Source: Clostridiaceae bacterium (GTDB lineage Bacteria; Bacillota_I; Bacilli_A; Erysipelotrichales; Coprobacillaceae). From it: 64,000 nt of DNA. The position numbers were made by a program, and so were the translations under genes. Of this stretch, positions 51,699-59,838 are shown piece after piece. The notes beneath the pieces are model-generated. The model saw nothing but the letters and a program-made list of their open reading frames with translations. It had not been told where the DNA came from and searched no databases. Location of the stretch: the NCBI GenBank assembly GCA_902363625.1, contig CABJAS010000002.1, positions 186,001 through 250,000 of the forward strand. Reading direction: 5' to 3'. Each line of letters opens with the position of its first letter. Positions within the stretch are counted from its first letter, which is position 1.

Positions 51699-52649
51699 TT
51701 AAATACTATAGACTAAACGATCAATGATCAAAGCAATATTCGCATTATAGCTTAAATCATTTTTAATCGTTAATATATTTTCAATTTTTTCTATCAATGC
51801 TTCATCTTCATCCTGACAGTTTAAGATAAAATCATGATCACAAAAAATTTGATCGATATGATTATTTTTATTTAAAACATCTTTAAAACCTAAAACAATT
51901 AAATCTAAAAACAAAGCTATACTATCACGATCTTTAAATTTTTTCAAAAGATTTGTCTGAACGTTCAACGCTAAATTCTCTTTTTTAAAATAATAATCTT
52001 CAATAAAGTTTAAAGCTTCAATGATTAAATCATTAAAAGAATCATTTTTAGACAGTTCTAACATTTGTACAGATGAAGAACTAATATGCGTGAGTATATT
52101 CGCCTTTTCTTCTGTTGTTCCCTGTTCTATAAGATTATCTTTCATTAACCCCATGTTTAATGGTTTTAATCGAAAGATCTGACAGCGTGAAACAATCGTC
52201 GGCAATACACGATTAATATTTTCACATGTAAAAACAGCATAAATGCCTTCTACCGGTTCTTCTAATATTTTTAAAAGGCTGTTGATTGCTTCTGGTGTAG
52301 AGTTTTCAATAGATTCGATAACATAAATCTTTCCATGTCCTTCTACAGACGTTTTCAGCAACTTGCTTTGAATCGCTTCTATGGCACCTTTTTTAATCGG
52401 TTCTTCTTTACCATTATAATGAATCATATCAATATAGCTGTTTTCACTTACCTGCTGACAAATACGACATCGATTACAACATAATAATTCGTCTTGACAC
52501 AAGAGTGATTTAACTAAAAATTCAGCGTACTGATAAGCATCATGTCCTTCAATCAAATAAGCATGATTACGTTTATTTTGTTTGAATTCATTATAAATTG
52601 TTTGATAGAAGATTGGCTGCTCTAATTTTATTTGCTCAATTGTTTTCAT
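51699..52649 (-). CDS. holB: DNA polymerase III delta' subunit
   Basis: A 316-residue clamp-loader subunit that does not hydrolyse ATP. The zinc cysteines are in CNRCRICQQV; the SRC motif is IVSRCQIFRL. Its ATG overlaps the tmk stop as ATGA. It loads the beta clamp together with DnaX (encoded at 54463). Confidence 0.92.
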   Translation of the reverse strand: MKTIEQIKLEQPIFYQTIYNEFKQNKRNHAYLIEGHDAYQYAEFLVKSLLCQDELLCCNRCRICQQVSENSYIDMIHYNGKEEPIKKGAIEAIQSKLLKTSVEGHGKIYVIESIENSTPEAINSLLKILEEPVEGIYAVFTCENINRVLPTIVSRCQIFRLKPLNMGLMKDNLIEQGTTEEKANILTHISSSSVQMLELSKNDSFNDLIIEALNFIEDYYFKKENLALNVQTNLLKKFKDRDSIALFLDLIVLGFKDVLNKNNHIDQIFCDHDFILNCQDEDEALIEKIENILTIKNDLSYNANIALIIDRLVYSI

Positions 52650-53272
52650 TTTAAATGATCCTCAATTAAATCCATAACATTGTTTTTGACTTCTTCAATA
52701 GATTTTGAAGCATCAATACAAATAATACGCTCTTTAAAGCGTTCTACTACTTCCATATATCCATCATAAACTTTTTGATGAAAAGTAAGATCTTCCAAGT
52801 CTAGGCGATCTAATGTTCTCTTATCATCTTTCTTAGTTCTTTCTAATCCTAATTTTGGATCAATATCAAAAAAGATAGTAAAATCAGGCATGATTCCTTC
52901 AATGGCAAACAGATTCATTTCATAAACTTTATCAATGCCAATGCCTCTCCCTACTCCCTGATAAACGAGGGAGCTGTCAACGAAACGATCACAAATCACA
53001 ATTTTATTTTCTTTTAAAGCCGGCAGTACCTTTTCAATAAGATGCTGACGTCTTGCTGCGGCATATAATAAAGCTTCTGTTCTTTCATCCATGGCAGTAT
53101 TTTTGGGATCCAATATAATTTTACGAATCTGTTCAGCAATTTCTATGCCTCCCGGTTCTCTCGTTAAAACAACATCGATTCCTTTATTCTTTAATGCTTC
53201 TGCGACTAAGGCTGCGATGGTTGTCTTTCCACTTCCATCCGGTCCTTCAAACGTTATAAATAATCCTGCCAC
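52646..53272 (-). CDS. tmk: Thymidylate kinase
   Basis: A 208-residue kinase that phosphorylates dTMP for DNA synthesis. I choose the GTG at 53272 (MAGLFITFEGPDGSGKTTIA), which gives the usual N-terminus; an alternative GTG is at 53281. The P-loop GPDGSGKTT, the DR(Y/F) motif in CDRFVDSSLVYQG and the LID region are visible. AAAGG lies upstream. Confidence 0.93.
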   Translation of the reverse strand: MAGLFITFEGPDGSGKTTIAALVAEALKNKGIDVVLTREPGGIEIAEQIRKIILDPKNTAMDERTEALLYAAARRQHLIEKVLPALKENKIVICDRFVDSSLVYQGVGRGIGIDKVYEMNLFAIEGIMPDFTIFFDIDPKLGLERTKKDDKRTLDRLDLEDLTFHQKVYDGYMEVVERFKERIICIDASKSIEEVKNNVMDLIEDHLK

Positions 53273-53324
53273 AAAATACACACCCTTTCCATTTTACTAT
53301 ATTATAGCGAATTTCTCATTCTTT

Positions 53325-53510
53325 TTAAAGGAAAGTTTTAATAATTATAGCGACAATAAATCCCGGGATTCCCAAAACAGTAATCATGGCTACATTAAAG
53401 ATATTTAAAGGCAAGCTAAAGTTATATTTCATTGCAATAGAATTAAATAACATAATTAAGACAGTTGAAAGGATAAAACGAATAATATATTTATTTACAT
53501 TTTTAAGCAT
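53325..53510 (-). CDS. bofA: BofA-family membrane protein
   Basis: A 61-residue protein with two membrane helices, starting at the ATG at 53510 (MLKNVNKYIIRFILSTVLIM). NIFNVAMITVLGIPGFIVAI is the conserved BofA (pro-sigma-K inhibitor) segment. In spore formers BofA blocks the SpoIVFB protease. The location between recR and tmk is the same as in B. subtilis. The ribosome site lies in the 3' arm of a hairpin (see 53518). Confidence 0.85.
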   Translation of the reverse strand: MLKNVNKYIIRFILSTVLIMLFNSIAMKYNFSLPLNIFNVAMITVLGIPGFIVAIIIKTFL

Positions 53511-53541
53511 AAAAAACACCCCATATTCATTCATATGAGGT
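53511..53541 (-). terminator. Hairpin between recR and bofA covering the bofA ribosome site
   Basis: On the minus strand ACCTCATAT and ATATGGGGT pair with one mismatch around a 6-nt loop and run into six Ts. The GGGGTG of the bofA ribosome site is in the second arm, and the ATG follows the T-run directly. Confidence 0.7.
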
Positions 53542-53557
53542 ATTTATTTTATTAAGA

Positions 53558-54151
53558 CTAAATTTTTCTTCTTCCTTCAAATGATTTTAGTAAAGTCAGT
53601 TCATCTGCATAATCCAAGTTGCTTCCAATCGGCAGTCCATTAGCAATACGAGTTACATTGACATTCTTATTGCTTAATAGTTTAGATAAGTATAAAGCTG
53701 TTGTTTCCCCATTACGCGTAGGATTCGTGGCAATGATTACTTCCTGTACATCTTCTAAGCGATTTAGTAAGCTTATAATATTAAGATCTTCTATCATAAC
53801 ACCATCCATGATAGAAACAACGCCATGCAAAACATGATAAAGACCTTTGTATTCTTTCATTTTTTCCATCGCATATATGTCTTTAGGTGTTTCGACAACG
53901 CAAATCATCGAAGTATCGCGAGCTTGATCTTTGCAGATCTCACACAAATCATCTTCACAGATATTCCCGCACTGTTTGCAGTAATGAATATTTTCCTTTA
54001 CTGCCGTAAGTGCTTTGGCAAAATGTTCTGTATCATTTTCTTTCATTGATAAAACATGGTAAGCAAGCCTTTCAGCATTTTTATTTCCAATTCCCGGAAG
54101 CTGCTTAAAGCAGTCGATTAATTGCTGAAAACTTTCTGGATATTGAAGCAT
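53558..54151 (-). CDS. recR: Recombination mediator RecR
   Basis: A 197-residue protein acting with RecO/RecF to load RecA on gaps. It has a helix-hairpin-helix (LPGIGNKNAERLAYHVL), the zinc motif CKQCGNICEDDLCEIC and a TOPRIM domain (ICVVETPKDIYAMEK). It starts at the ATG at 54151, which overlaps the ebfC stop. Confidence 0.97.
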   Translation of the reverse strand: MLQYPESFQQLIDCFKQLPGIGNKNAERLAYHVLSMKENDTEHFAKALTAVKENIHYCKQCGNICEDDLCEICKDQARDTSMICVVETPKDIYAMEKMKEYKGLYHVLHGVVSIMDGVMIEDLNIISLLNRLEDVQEVIIATNPTRNGETTALYLSKLLSNKNVNVTRIANGLPIGSNLDYADELTLLKSFEGRRKI

Positions 54152-54459
54152 TAAAATAATCCTGACATATTGGCTCCGCCAGTTGCAGCGTCAATTGCCT
54201 TTTCTCTTTCATCACGCACTTTTTTTACAGTTTCATTGATTGTAATCATTAAGAGATCTTCTAATACTTCTTTACCATCTTTATCTAACAATTCCTCATC
54301 AATAGTTAAGGATGTAATTTTAAGATTACCATCAATCACACCTTTGATTGCTCCATCTGCACTTTGAAACTCTACTTCTTTTTCATCATACTCTTTTTTA
54401 ATTTTATCTAATTTTTTTTGCATCACTTGTGCTTGTTTCATTAATTGATTAAAGTTCAT
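54151..54459 (-). CDS. ebfC: YbaB/EbfC nucleoid-associated protein
   Basis: A 102-residue DNA-binding protein that shapes the nucleoid. It begins MNFNQLMKQAQVMQKKLDKI, has GVIDGNLKITSLTIDEELLD, and ends in the Gly/Met-rich GGANMSGLF typical of the family. It is always found between dnaX and recR, as here. Confidence 0.95.
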   Translation of the reverse strand: MNFNQLMKQAQVMQKKLDKIKKEYDEKEVEFQSADGAIKGVIDGNLKITSLTIDEELLDKDGKEVLEDLLMITINETVKKVRDEREKAIDAATGGANMSGLF

Positions 54460-54462
54460 ATT

Positions 54463-56412
54463 TTATTCTCCTTTTATTTCGACTAAATCACCAAATAGCT
54501 TAACACCAAATGCTTCAGCTTCGCTTAATGTTTTCTCTTCTTCTTTCTTTTCAACAATATGGATATGACTCAACTGAATAGGTTTTGGTTCCGGCAGCTG
54601 CTGATTTCGCTTTAATTCGATAAAACGATTTCGCATCACAGGCCATTCTTCTTTTAATACTGCAATAAACTCTAGTTCCAAGCCTAATATTTCCAATAAG
54701 AATTGTTTCAATTCTAAATAATAATTACCGTTGTTGATTTGATTGACCATCGGCTGAAATTCAAAGGCAATCACTAAACCATTGCTGCTGGCAGCAACAG
54801 GCTGTCCATCACATAACATAGAAGCCAGTTTCGCTGTATTTAAATTAAACTTATAGCGCTGAATCACACTCCACTTTTCCTGTATATCCATCAGCACCTT
54901 TTTGTTGGCTTGTACTAAGATATTTAAAATATCATTAAAATCAACTTCTACATTATTTGTATTTATTTCTTCTTTAAACGAATGTGTTTGTTCAATAGGT
55001 TTCGCAGTCCCATTTTCTAAGACCGGTTCATCATTTATTAAAGAATCGATATCTTCTATTTTTTCAAATTTTATTGGTGATTCATTAAACACCGGTGTTT
55101 CTTCTTGAATTGGTTCATCAATTTCAACTATAGGTTCTTCTACTACTTCATTTTCAATATTCAAATCGACAGGTTCAGCTTTTACTTTTTCTGTTTGTTC
55201 AATAGTTGATGTATTTTCTGTTTTTACGATTTCTTCAATAATCGGTGATTTTTCTGTTTTCACAGTCTCTTGAATAATCGGTGTTTTTATTATTTCTTTT
55301 TGAACAGCTTCAACTACAATTTTATTTTCTTCAGTCACCTTGTTTGCAATCTTCAGCATCGCTAATTCAAAATATAATTTAGCGTTGGAAGCAAATTTAT
55401 ATTGTTGATCAGCTTGAATTAAAATATCAATATATGTAAAGGTTTCTTCTGCCGTAATATAAGGGACAATTCCATCAATTTCATCCTGTTTTAAAACAAA
55501 AAGACAATCTGCGTTCTGTGTGTTTTTATAAATAATTATATCTTTTAAAATATCAATCAAATCTGTCGTTAATCGTTTTACATCAATTCCTGTTTGAAAC
55601 ATTTCTTCAATACGATTTAATATCACAGGGATATCCTTATTCATCAGTGATTTTAGAAAAGATAATTTCTGAGCGGAGGAAACAATCCCATAAATTTCAT
55701 TAATATCTTTTACAGTTAAATGACTTGAATAGGCAAGACATTGTTCTAAGATGCTCAATGCATCACGCATTCCCCCATCTGCCAAAGAAGCGACTAATTC
55801 TAATGCTTCTCTTTCACATTGAATATTTTCACCTTTCAAGACAGTTTCTAATCTTTCTACGATCGACTGGTCATTGATCTTACTAAAATCAAATCGCTGA
55901 CAACGCGAAATAATTGTCGGCAAGATTTTATGTGGCTCGGTTGTTGCCAAAACAAATACAACATGTGCCGGCGGTTCTTCCAAAGTTTTTAATAAAGCAT
56001 TGAATGCCCCTGTAGACATCATGTGAACTTCATCAATGATATAAACTTTATACTTTCCTTCAATAGGTGCATATTTTACTTTTTCAATAAGATCACGAAC
56101 TTCATCTACTCCATTGTTGCTTGCTGCATCGATTTCCACAATATCCGGATGAGTTCCGTTCATAATTGAAATACAGTTTTCACATTCATCACAAGGGATG
56201 TTTTCTTTATTTTCACAAGTACAATTAATTGCTTTTGCTAATATTTTTGCGACGCTTGTTTTCCCCGTTCCGCGTGGTCCACAGAAAAGATAAGCATGGG
56301 CAATTTTATTTTGTTTCACTGCATTTTTCAATGTCTTAACAATATGTTGCTGCCCAGCTAATTCTTCAAAATTTTGTGGTCTATAAGAACGATATAAAGC
56401 TTTATATGCCAT
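54463..56412 (-). CDS. dnaX: DNA polymerase III gamma/tau subunit
   Basis: A 649-residue clamp-loader ATPase. Walker A is GPRGTGKTSVAK, zinc cysteines are CTCENKENIPCDECENC, Walker B is IIDEVHMMS and SRC is IISRCQRFDF. A low-complexity acidic linker (about residues 385-500) has imperfect short repeats around IVKTEKS/IVKTENT. The C-terminal tau-specific part follows. I see no obvious frameshift signal for a gamma form. AAGGGGG precedes ATG 56412. Confidence 0.96.
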   Translation of the reverse strand: MAYKALYRSYRPQNFEELAGQQHIVKTLKNAVKQNKIAHAYLFCGPRGTGKTSVAKILAKAINCTCENKENIPCDECENCISIMNGTHPDIVEIDAASNNGVDEVRDLIEKVKYAPIEGKYKVYIIDEVHMMSTGAFNALLKTLEEPPAHVVFVLATTEPHKILPTIISRCQRFDFSKINDQSIVERLETVLKGENIQCEREALELVASLADGGMRDALSILEQCLAYSSHLTVKDINEIYGIVSSAQKLSFLKSLMNKDIPVILNRIEEMFQTGIDVKRLTTDLIDILKDIIIYKNTQNADCLFVLKQDEIDGIVPYITAEETFTYIDILIQADQQYKFASNAKLYFELAMLKIANKVTEENKIVVEAVQKEIIKTPIIQETVKTEKSPIIEEIVKTENTSTIEQTEKVKAEPVDLNIENEVVEEPIVEIDEPIQEETPVFNESPIKFEKIEDIDSLINDEPVLENGTAKPIEQTHSFKEEINTNNVEVDFNDILNILVQANKKVLMDIQEKWSVIQRYKFNLNTAKLASMLCDGQPVAASSNGLVIAFEFQPMVNQINNGNYYLELKQFLLEILGLELEFIAVLKEEWPVMRNRFIELKRNQQLPEPKPIQLSHIHIVEKKEEEKTLSEAEAFGVKLFGDLVEIKGE

Positions 56413-56461
56413 AGACGCACCCCCTTGTTTGTATTATACAATATCTTTTAATTTTTATATA

Positions 56462-56914
56462 TTATTTTCTTTTTTTCTTGAAATAATCTGTCATGATTTG
56501 AGAACATTGATTTTCTAATATACCACCATAAAATATGGGAGTATGATTAATTTCTGTTTTTCTATATTGTAATAAAATAGATTCAAGACTAATAAAGCGA
56601 TGATCTGCCGCCCCATAAACTACTTTTCTTAATCTGGCATTGATAATCGCTCCTGTACACATCATACAAGGTTCAAAAGTGACATACATATCGCAATCTA
56701 ATAAATAAGGTGAATTTAAAACCTGACATGCTTGCTGGATAGCTAATATCTCGGCATGTGCAGTAGCATCATGATGACTTTCTTTTAAGTTATATGCTGA
56801 AGCAATTATTTTTCCGTTTTTAACGATAATTGCTCCTACCGGCACCTCATCTTTTTTATATGCAATTTTTGCTTTTTCCAGAGCTTCGCTCATATAGACC
56901 TGATCTATATTCAT
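56462..56914 (-). CDS. tadA: tRNA-specific adenosine deaminase TadA
   Basis: TadA converts A34 to inosine in tRNA-Arg. The 150-residue protein has the deaminase zinc motif HAEILAIQQA and PCMMCTGAI with the catalytic Glu in HAE. It starts at the ATG at 56914 after GAGGAAAG. It lies between the SRP RNA and dnaX, in the same arrangement as B. subtilis yaaJ-scr-dnaX. Confidence 0.95.
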   Translation of the reverse strand: MNIDQVYMSEALEKAKIAYKKDEVPVGAIIVKNGKIIASAYNLKESHHDATAHAEILAIQQACQVLNSPYLLDCDMYVTFEPCMMCTGAIINARLRKVVYGAADHRFISLESILLQYRKTEINHTPIFYGGILENQCSQIMTDYFKKKRK

Positions 56915-56940
56915 AATTCTTTCCTCTTTATAATTTAAAA

Positions 56941-57019
56941 GCCACTACACATAGATAGGGATTCTTAATGCTGCTACCTTCCGGTCCTGACATGGTTCGA
57001 ATATTTCTATTGTAATGGC
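56941..57019 (-). ncRNA. ffs: Small bacterial signal recognition particle RNA
   Basis: On the minus strand the invariant SRP domain IV core GTCAGGACCGGAAGGTAGCA is present, and the ends GCCATTAC and GTAGTGGC pair to close the hairpin. The length (about 79 nt) fits the short SRP RNA lacking an Alu domain. A T-rich tail follows. It binds Ffh to target membrane proteins. Confidence 0.93.
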
Positions 57020-57088
57020 ATAAATTATTATATCATCGAATCCATCTTCCGTCAATATATATTACTTCTTTTAAGAACACTATTAAAA

Positions 57089-57104
57089 TGTTTCACGTGA
57101 AACA
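57089..57104. promoter_or_regulatory. parS site 1
   Basis: TGTTTCACGTGAAACA is a perfect match to the ParB/Spo0J consensus TGTTNCACGTGAAACA. It lies between the SRP RNA and the serS terminator. Confidence 0.93.
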
Positions 57105-57106
57105 AA

Positions 57107-57130
57107 AAGAAGCAGGATATCCTACTTCTT
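57107..57130 (-). terminator. Terminator of serS
   Basis: AAGAAGCAGGA and TCCTACTTCTT pair (one mismatch) around a 2-nt turn and are followed by TTTTTG on the minus strand, next to a parS site. Confidence 0.82.
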
Positions 57131-58405
57131 CGTTATCTTTTCTTTGCCACCCATATATGGTTGCAATGCTTTTGGAATATCAATACTTCCATCTTCATTC
57201 AAGTTATTTTCTAAGAACGCAATTAACATACGAGGTGGAGCTACTACTGTATTGTTCAACGTATGAGCAAAATATTTTCCCTCTTTGCCATTAACACGAA
57301 TTCCTAATCTTCTTGCTTGGGCATCAGTTAAATTTGAACAGCTGCCAACTTCAAAATATTTCTGCTGTCTTGGTGACCATGCTTCAACATCAATACTTTT
57401 ACATTTTAAATCCGCTAAATCTCCTGAACAGCATTCTAATGTTCTTACAGGGACATCAAGAGATCTAAAGAAATCAACTGTGTTCTGATATAATTTTTCA
57501 AACCACATTTTGCTTTCGTCGGGATGACACACAACAATCATTTCTTGTTTTTCAAATTGATGTATACGATAGATTCCTCTTTCCTCTATACCATGGGCTC
57601 CCTTTTCTTTTCTGAAACATGGAGAATATGATGTGTACGTATAAGGAAGCTTATTTTCATCAAGAATGGTATCAATAAATTTACCAATCATTGAATGTTC
57701 ACTTGTACCAATTAAATACAGATCTTCTCCTTCAATCTTATACATCATCTCATCCATTTCATTAAAGCTCATAACTCCAGTGACTACATTGCTTCTGATC
57801 ATATATGGCGGGATTACATAAGTAAATCCTCTATCAATCATAAAATCTCTCGCATAAGATAATATGGCTGAATGTAATCGTGCTACATCTCCCATTAAAT
57901 AATAGAATCCATTTCCGGCAACCTTACCGGCACTATCCATATCAATTCCATCTAATGCTTCCATGATTTCTGTATGATATGGAACATCAAATGGTTTCAA
58001 TGCTGGTTCTCCAAATTTTTCAATTTCAACATTTTCACTGTCGTCTTTTCCAATAGGAACAGTATCATCAATAAAGTTAGGAATCTGCATCATCAGTTCT
58101 TTTAATTTTTTGCTTAATTCATCCTCTTTCACTTCTAACTGTGAAAGTTCATCTGCCATTTCATTTACTTTTTTCTTATTTTCTTCAGCTTTATCTTTTT
58201 CACCATTTCTCATGAACTGTCCAATTTCCTTGCTTAAAGCATTTCTTTGGCTTCTAATTTCACTGGCTCTTGTTAAAGCGGCACGATAATCAATATCTAA
58301 TTGTAAAGCTTCATCTACAATATGCAGTTTGTGATCTTGAAACTTCTTTTTCATGTTTTCTTTCACACGTTCAGGTTCTGCCCTTAAAATCGCTATATCT
58401 ATCAT
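57122..58405 (-). CDS. serS: Seryl-tRNA synthetase
   Basis: A 427-residue class II synthetase. Residues about 30-105 are the N-terminal antiparallel coiled coil that binds the tRNA long arm. Motif 2 is SPCFRKEKGAHGIEERGIYR and motif 3 is PPRMLIAFLENN. A T-box leader controls it. It starts at the ATG at 58405 after AAGGAGG. Confidence 0.97.
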   Translation of the reverse strand: MIDIAILRAEPERVKENMKKKFQDHKLHIVDEALQLDIDYRAALTRASEIRSQRNALSKEIGQFMRNGEKDKAEENKKKVNEMADELSQLEVKEDELSKKLKELMMQIPNFIDDTVPIGKDDSENVEIEKFGEPALKPFDVPYHTEIMEALDGIDMDSAGKVAGNGFYYLMGDVARLHSAILSYARDFMIDRGFTYVIPPYMIRSNVVTGVMSFNEMDEMMYKIEGEDLYLIGTSEHSMIGKFIDTILDENKLPYTYTSYSPCFRKEKGAHGIEERGIYRIHQFEKQEMIVVCHPDESKMWFEKLYQNTVDFFRSLDVPVRTLECCSGDLADLKCKSIDVEAWSPRQQKYFEVGSCSNLTDAQARRLGIRVNGKEGKYFAHTLNNTVVAPPRMLIAFLENNLNEDGSIDIPKALQPYMGGKEKITKK

Positions 58406-58423
58406 AAATAATCCTCCTTAAAT

Positions 58424-58654
58424 AAAATAAAAAACACCTCATCAAGGGACGAATACATCGTGGTGCCACCCTATTTCGTAAGCAATGCTTACCTTTCATT
58501 AGATAACGGCTAATACCGGAAATGATTACTTAATTCATCATCTCACTCCTAGGGTGATTTCTATAAAGATCATTACTATTTTACACCGACCAATAGCTCT
58601 CTTTGAATGATTTCTTCATATACTTATCCTAATCTTCGATTTATTTGTATTATA
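58424..58654 (-). ncRNA. T-box leader of serS with promoter
   Basis: On the minus strand a promoter TATAAT (58649-58654, -35 TTGTTT at 58672-58677) is followed by the AGAGAG bulge, a GGTCGGTGTAA-like terminal loop, the T-box GGGTGGCACCACG (about 58460-58472) and a GAGGTG arm running into six Ts. I could not fix the serine specifier with certainty. Confidence 0.88.
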
Positions 58655-58703
58655 CTATAATATTTTTTACAAAACAACCCTTCTTTATACTTTCATTTTA
58701 AAT

Positions 58704-59204
58704 TTATTTGAAGATATATTCTTTTGTTTCTTGATTAAATAAAGGCCAAAGAACAGGTATAAATTGATTATGATTATACATATCTTCCAGTTCATTTAAG
58801 TCAACCAGAGCTGCCGACACGGTTTCTCCTTTTTGTAATAGGATGTCATTTAAACAAAAATCATAATGTAAAATATAAGAATAATATATATTTTCCCCAA
58901 TAAATCTTTTATCAAATAATTGAAACTGTGATATATCTGCTTCTATTCCTGTTTCTTCCTGCAATTCTCTTTTTGCTGCTTCCAACTGATTTTCACCGGC
59001 AATGACTGCACCTCCGGTACATTCCCAGTATGAGCCATAGAAATCTTTATTTGGATCACGCTGGGTAATCAATAACTTTTTGTTATGATTTACTGTCCAT
59101 ACAGTCACTATTAATTGATATTCTCCATCAAGCATTTTAATGCCACGATCACATATCTTTCCTGTTTTATTTTCATACTGGTCATAAATATCGATTTGTT
59201 CCAT
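58704..59204 (-). CDS. Nudix hydrolase
   Basis: A 166-residue Nudix protein. The start is the ATG at 59204 (MEQIDIYDQYENKTGKICDR) after GGAGG; the longer frame begins with MFHVKH, which is just the translated parS site. The Nudix box runs from GGAVIAGE to RELQEETGIE. Substrate unknown: the N-terminal IYDQYENKTGK resembles the isopentenyl-diphosphate-isomerase-like Nudix group. It is a paralogue of the next gene. Confidence 0.88.
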   Translation of the reverse strand: MEQIDIYDQYENKTGKICDRGIKMLDGEYQLIVTVWTVNHNKKLLITQRDPNKDFYGSYWECTGGAVIAGENQLEAAKRELQEETGIEADISQFQLFDKRFIGENIYYSYILHYDFCLNDILLQKGETVSAALVDLNELEDMYNHNQFIPVLWPLFNQETKEYIFK

Positions 59205-59217
59205 TGTTTCCTCCAAA

Positions 59218-59233
59218 TGTTTCACGTGAAACA
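59218..59233. promoter_or_regulatory. parS site 2
   Basis: TGTTTCACGTGAAACA, perfect match to the ParB binding consensus. It lies 14 bp upstream of the first Nudix start codon, between the two Nudix genes. Confidence 0.93.
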
Positions 59234-59236
59234 TTA

Positions 59237-59725
59237 CTATTTAAATAGTTTAGTTTTCTTTAAACGTTCCCATGCTCTTAAGACAAATTGACCTTGACTA
59301 ACTAATTCCAAGAGTTCCTCTTTTGTTACTTTTTGGACAGCAATAGTCTCCCCCTCCTGCAAACACACATCCGCAAGATCAAAGTTATGGCGGTATACAT
59401 ATATATCATAAATAGTCTGATCCATAAAAGTCCGACCTACCTTTTCAAGATCATTTTTATTTGCTTTTAATCCAGTTTCTTCATATAATTCTCGAATGGC
59501 TCCTTCAATGCTGGATTCACCGGCAATCACTGATCCTCCGGTACATTCCCACAATAAACCAAATGGTTTATTCTTATCTCGCTGTGTAATCAAAATTTCA
59601 TTTTCATCATTAATCGTCCATATTTCTACCACTAAATGATATTTTCCTTCTTGTAAAGGCTGACCTCTTATTCCTATTTCGTTTAATTTATTTCCATTCT
59701 GATCATATAAGTCCCATTTTTCCAT
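59237..59725 (-). CDS. Nudix hydrolase (paralogue)
   Basis: A 162-residue Nudix protein starting at the ATG at 59725 (MEKWDLYDQNGNKLNEIGIR) after AAGGAG; the frame to 59800 reads back across a parS site. The Nudix box GGSVIAGESSIEGAIRELYE(ETG) is complete. It resembles the neighbouring Nudix protein along its length (LYDQ.GN.., EIWTIND, RDKNKPFG..WECTGG), so the pair arose by tandem duplication. Substrate unknown. Confidence 0.88.
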   Translation of the reverse strand: MEKWDLYDQNGNKLNEIGIRGQPLQEGKYHLVVEIWTINDENEILITQRDKNKPFGLLWECTGGSVIAGESSIEGAIRELYEETGLKANKNDLEKVGRTFMDQTIYDIYVYRHNFDLADVCLQEGETIAVQKVTKEELLELVSQGQFVLRAWERLKKTKLFK

Positions 59726-59740
59726 TGGTTTTCTCCTTAA

Positions 59741-59756
59741 TGTTTCACGTGAAACA
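59741..59756. promoter_or_regulatory. parS site 3
   Basis: TGTTTCACGTGAAACA, a third perfect ParB consensus site, 16 bp upstream of the second Nudix start codon and between it and gyrA. Confidence 0.93.
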
Positions 59757-59798
59757 TTAATATAAATAATTATATCATAGTTTAAATTAAACTTAAAC

Positions 59799-59834
59799 AA
59801 AAAATACCTCGTAAGAATTTCTTACAAGGTATTT
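59799..59834 (-). terminator. Terminator of gyrA
   Basis: A long stem (AATACCTTGTAAG with CTTACGAGGTATT, one mismatch) with a 5-nt loop runs into Ts on the minus strand, just after the gyrA stop. Confidence 0.88.
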
Positions 59835-59838
59835 AATC

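Noticed and set aside
57088..57294. Plus-strand ORF beginning MFHVKQKEAGYP
   Set aside because: It starts in a parS site, runs through the serS terminator and is antisense to serS.
59205..59234. N-terminal MFHVKH extension of the first Nudix protein
   Set aside because: It is the parS site read as codons; the ATG at 59204 has a proper GGAGG.
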